Positions 62,329 to 64,000 of a stretch of DNA of 64,000 nucleotides are shown here, one piece after another (within the stretch, counting starts at the first letter, position 1; each line of letters begins with the position of its first letter). Source of the DNA: Rhodobacter capsulatus (lineage in GTDB: Bacteria; Pseudomonadota; Alphaproteobacteria; Rhodobacterales; Rhodobacteraceae); NCBI RefSeq assembly GCF_005144475.1, contig NZ_SWJZ01000050.1, positions 38,113 through 102,112 on the forward strand, given 5' to 3'. A program made the translations under genes and the position numbers. Below the pieces are notes generated by a model. That model made no database searches. It was not told the origin of the DNA and saw only the letters and a list, made by a program, of their open reading frames with translations.

Positions 62329-64000
62329 CGGATCTGCGCCCCATCCCCGCCATCCATGTGCTGGCGGCCCCGCAGTTCGACCCCGGCCGCGGGCGGATCA
62401 CGCTGGATGTACCGCATGGCCTGACCGTGACCGAGATCGTCACCCGGGCGCTGCCTGCGGCCACCGAGGCCGATCTGGCGCGCGCCCGGGTGGCGCTGGT
62501 GACCGAGCGGGGCACGCAGATCGTGCCGCGCGAGCTCTGGGCGCTGGCCCGGCCGCGCCAAGGGGTTCGAGTGGTGATCCGGATCACGCCTGGCAAAGGC
62601 GCCCTCAGGTCGATCCTGTCGATCATCGTTTCGGTCGCGGCGGTGGTGCTGGCGCCTTATGTTGCCGGGTTCCTCGGCGTGACCTCGCAGATCGGGCTGG
62701 GGTTTATCACCGCTGGCCTGACGATTGTGGGCCAGCTCCTGATCAATGCGTTGATCCCTCCGATCAAGCCTGACAGCGATGCCAAGGACACCTACAGCAT
62801 CACCGGCTGGCGCAATCGGTTGGAGCCGGGCGCCGCGGTGCCGGTGGTGCTGGGCACAATGCGCTACGCCCCGCCCTTTGCCGCCACGCCCTACACCGAG
62901 ATCGTCGGCGATCAGCAATTTGTCCGAGCCGTGTTCGGCTTGGGCGAGGGGCAAGTGTCGATCGACGACATGCGGCTCGGCGAGACATCCCTCTCCGAAT
63001 ATGACGAGGTCGAGACCGAGATCCGCTATGGCGTGGCCGGAGAATTGCCGCTCAGCCTCTATCCGCGCCAGGTGGTCGAGGAGCAGATCGGCGTCGAGCT
63101 GACCCGGCCATATCCCCGCGATGACGCCGGGGCCATCACGCAGGTGCCCGAGGAATATGAGGCCCGGCGGCGGGTCTCGGACGGCGACGGCGGCTGGACC
63201 TGGGAGACCTATACGGCGACCCGGATGGTCAACGCGCCGACCGAGCCCACGCCCGTCGTGCGCACCACCGGCCCGGATGCCGCGGGCGCCAGCATCATCC
63301 TGGCCTGGACCGGCGGCCTTTTTCGCTACGACGACGACGGCAAGCGGCAACCGCACGGGGTCTCGATCAGGATCGAACAGCGGCTGATCGAGGCCGAGGA
63401 ATGGCAGCTGGTGACGCAGCTCGACATCGTCACCACCAAGGCCGAGTCGTTTTTCCGCCAGCACAGCTGGAGCTTTCCCAACCGTGGCCGCTGGCAGGTC
63501 CGGCTGACGATGCTGCAGGACGAGGCCACCGACAGCAAGATCAGCCAGCGCACCACCTGGGCCGCGCTGCAGACCATCCGGCCCGAATATCCGCTGGCCT
63601 ATCCGCGGCCGCTGGCGCTGGTGGCGCTGCGGATCAAGGCGACGCATCAGATCAGCGGCTCGATCGACAATTTCAACTGCCTGGTGAGCCGGATTTGCCG
63701 CGACTGGGATGCCGCCTCCGGGGTCTGGGTGCGTCGCGTCTCCGAAAACCCAGCCTCGGCCTATCTGGAGGTGCTGAGCCACCCGTCGAACCCGAAATCG
63801 GTGTCCGATTCCGGCCTCGATCTCGACCTGCTCGCCGACTGGGCCGAATGGTGCGCGGCCGAGGGGCTGACCTATAATGCCATCCTTGAGGATCAGGGCA
63901 CGACGCTGCGCGATGTGCTGACCGAGATCGCGGCGGCGGGCCGGGCGACCCCGCGCCACGATGGCATCCGCTGGGGCGTCGTCATCGATCGACCGCTGGT
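62325..64000 (+). CDS. Tail tip attachment protein (host specificity gpJ-like), partial
   Basis: At least 558 residues, running off the right edge. It starts PIPAIHVLAAPQFDPGRGRI and has a hydrophobic segment (SILSIIVSVAAVVLAPYVAG, then IGLGFITAGLTIVGQLLINA) as in lambda gpI/J-type tip proteins, followed by J-like beta domains (GWRNRLEPGAAVPVVLGTMR). It forms the tail tip and contacts the receptor. Host range determinants would be in the missing C-terminus. Confidence 0.88.
   Translation, partial: MTDLRPIPAIHVLAAPQFDPGRGRITLDVPHGLTVTEIVTRALPAATEADLARARVALVTERGTQIVPRELWALARPRQGVRVVIRITPGKGALRSILSIIVSVAAVVLAPYVAGFLGVTSQIGLGFITAGLTIVGQLLINALIPPIKPDSDAKDTYSITGWRNRLEPGAAVPVVLGTMRYAPPFAATPYTEIVGDQQFVRAVFGLGEGQVSIDDMRLGETSLSEYDEVETEIRYGVAGELPLSLYPRQVVEEQIGVELTRPYPRDDAGAITQVPEEYEARRRVSDGDGGWTWETYTATRMVNAPTEPTPVVRTTGPDAAGASIILAWTGGLFRYDDDGKRQPHGVSIRIEQRLIEAEEWQLVTQLDIVTTKAESFFRQHSWSFPNRGRWQVRLTMLQDEATDSKISQRTTWAALQTIRPEYPLAYPRPLALVALRIKATHQISGSIDNFNCLVSRICRDWDAASGVWVRRVSENPASAYLEVLSHPSNPKSVSDSGLDLDLLADWAEWCAAEGLTYNAILEDQGTTLRDVLTEIAAAGRATPRHDGIRWGVVIDRPL

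Larger units (their letters stand above)
29440..64000 (+). mobile_element. Mu-like transposable prophage (RcapMu type), right end outside window
   Basis: A continuous phage gene set: leftward repressor, then rightward early regulators, MuA/MuB-type transposition genes, GemA, Mor activator, lysis, gp27/28-like terminase, DUF935 portal, MuF, protease/scaffold, capsid, and a long flexible-tail module up to the tip protein at the window edge. The left boundary is approximate (28.9-30.0 kb). RcapMu of R. capsulatus SB1003 is, from memory, about 39 kb, which would put the right end near 68-69 kb. Almost every frame is intact, so the prophage looks functional. Confidence 0.85.

Overview
The window is a high-GC alphaproteobacterial chromosome segment, almost certainly from Rhodobacter capsulatus. 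The cytochrome c2 encoded at 2422-2835 reads like the R. capsulatus protein as I know it, and codon use, RTX-Hint proteins and gene neighbourhoods fit Rhodobacteraceae.

Layout. (1) 1-18.5 kb is ordinary core genome: carA, a VOC protein, cycA, lipB, tRNA-Leu(GAG), a large RTX/Hint protein, a four-gene polyamine-type ABC operon (ATPase, binding protein, two permeases), then a minus-strand block reading SPOR lipoprotein, D-Ala-D-Ala carboxypeptidase, tmk, holB, tatD, a PhnP-like hydrolase and an AEC transporter, and finally tRNA-Ser(TGA). (2) 18.5-29.7 kb is a scrambled accessory zone behind the tRNA-Ser. It holds an integrase remnant joined by an 84-bp perfect inverted repeat to a DNA methyltransferase that lacks its N-terminus, a relic of a Mu-like prophage (portal, MuF, gpG-like, minus strand) fused into a membrane-protein gene, small membrane proteins, a stand-alone RNA ligase, an ATP-grasp protein and a decayed IS66-type element. 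(3) From about 29.4 kb to the right edge lies one continuous Mu-like transposable prophage, cut off by the window. R. capsulatus SB1003 is known to carry an inducible Mu-like phage, RcapMu, and gene content here fits it; that identification is from memory, not from a search.

How the prophage works. A LexA-like self-cleaving repressor and a translationally coupled partner gene run leftward. A strong rightward promoter with a 23-bp palindromic operator drives the early operon: Ner-like regulator, small proteins, ParB-like protein, MuA-type DDE transposase, MuB-type ATPase, DUF3164, HU, GemA. A second promoter starts a middle block (HNH nuclease, HTH protein) that is followed by a Mor-family activator. 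Two near-identical intrinsic terminators mark the entries to the lysis/packaging/portal operon and the head operon. Head genes are Mu-like. Tail genes are of the long flexible (lambda/B3) type, with a canonical G_GGA_AAC frameshift site in the tail chaperone gene. The head operon also carries an Acb2/Tad1-like protein, a predicted sponge for immune cyclic nucleotides, and the MuF protein ends in a PBECR-type nuclease domain. These two and the breakpoint palindrome are the best leads.
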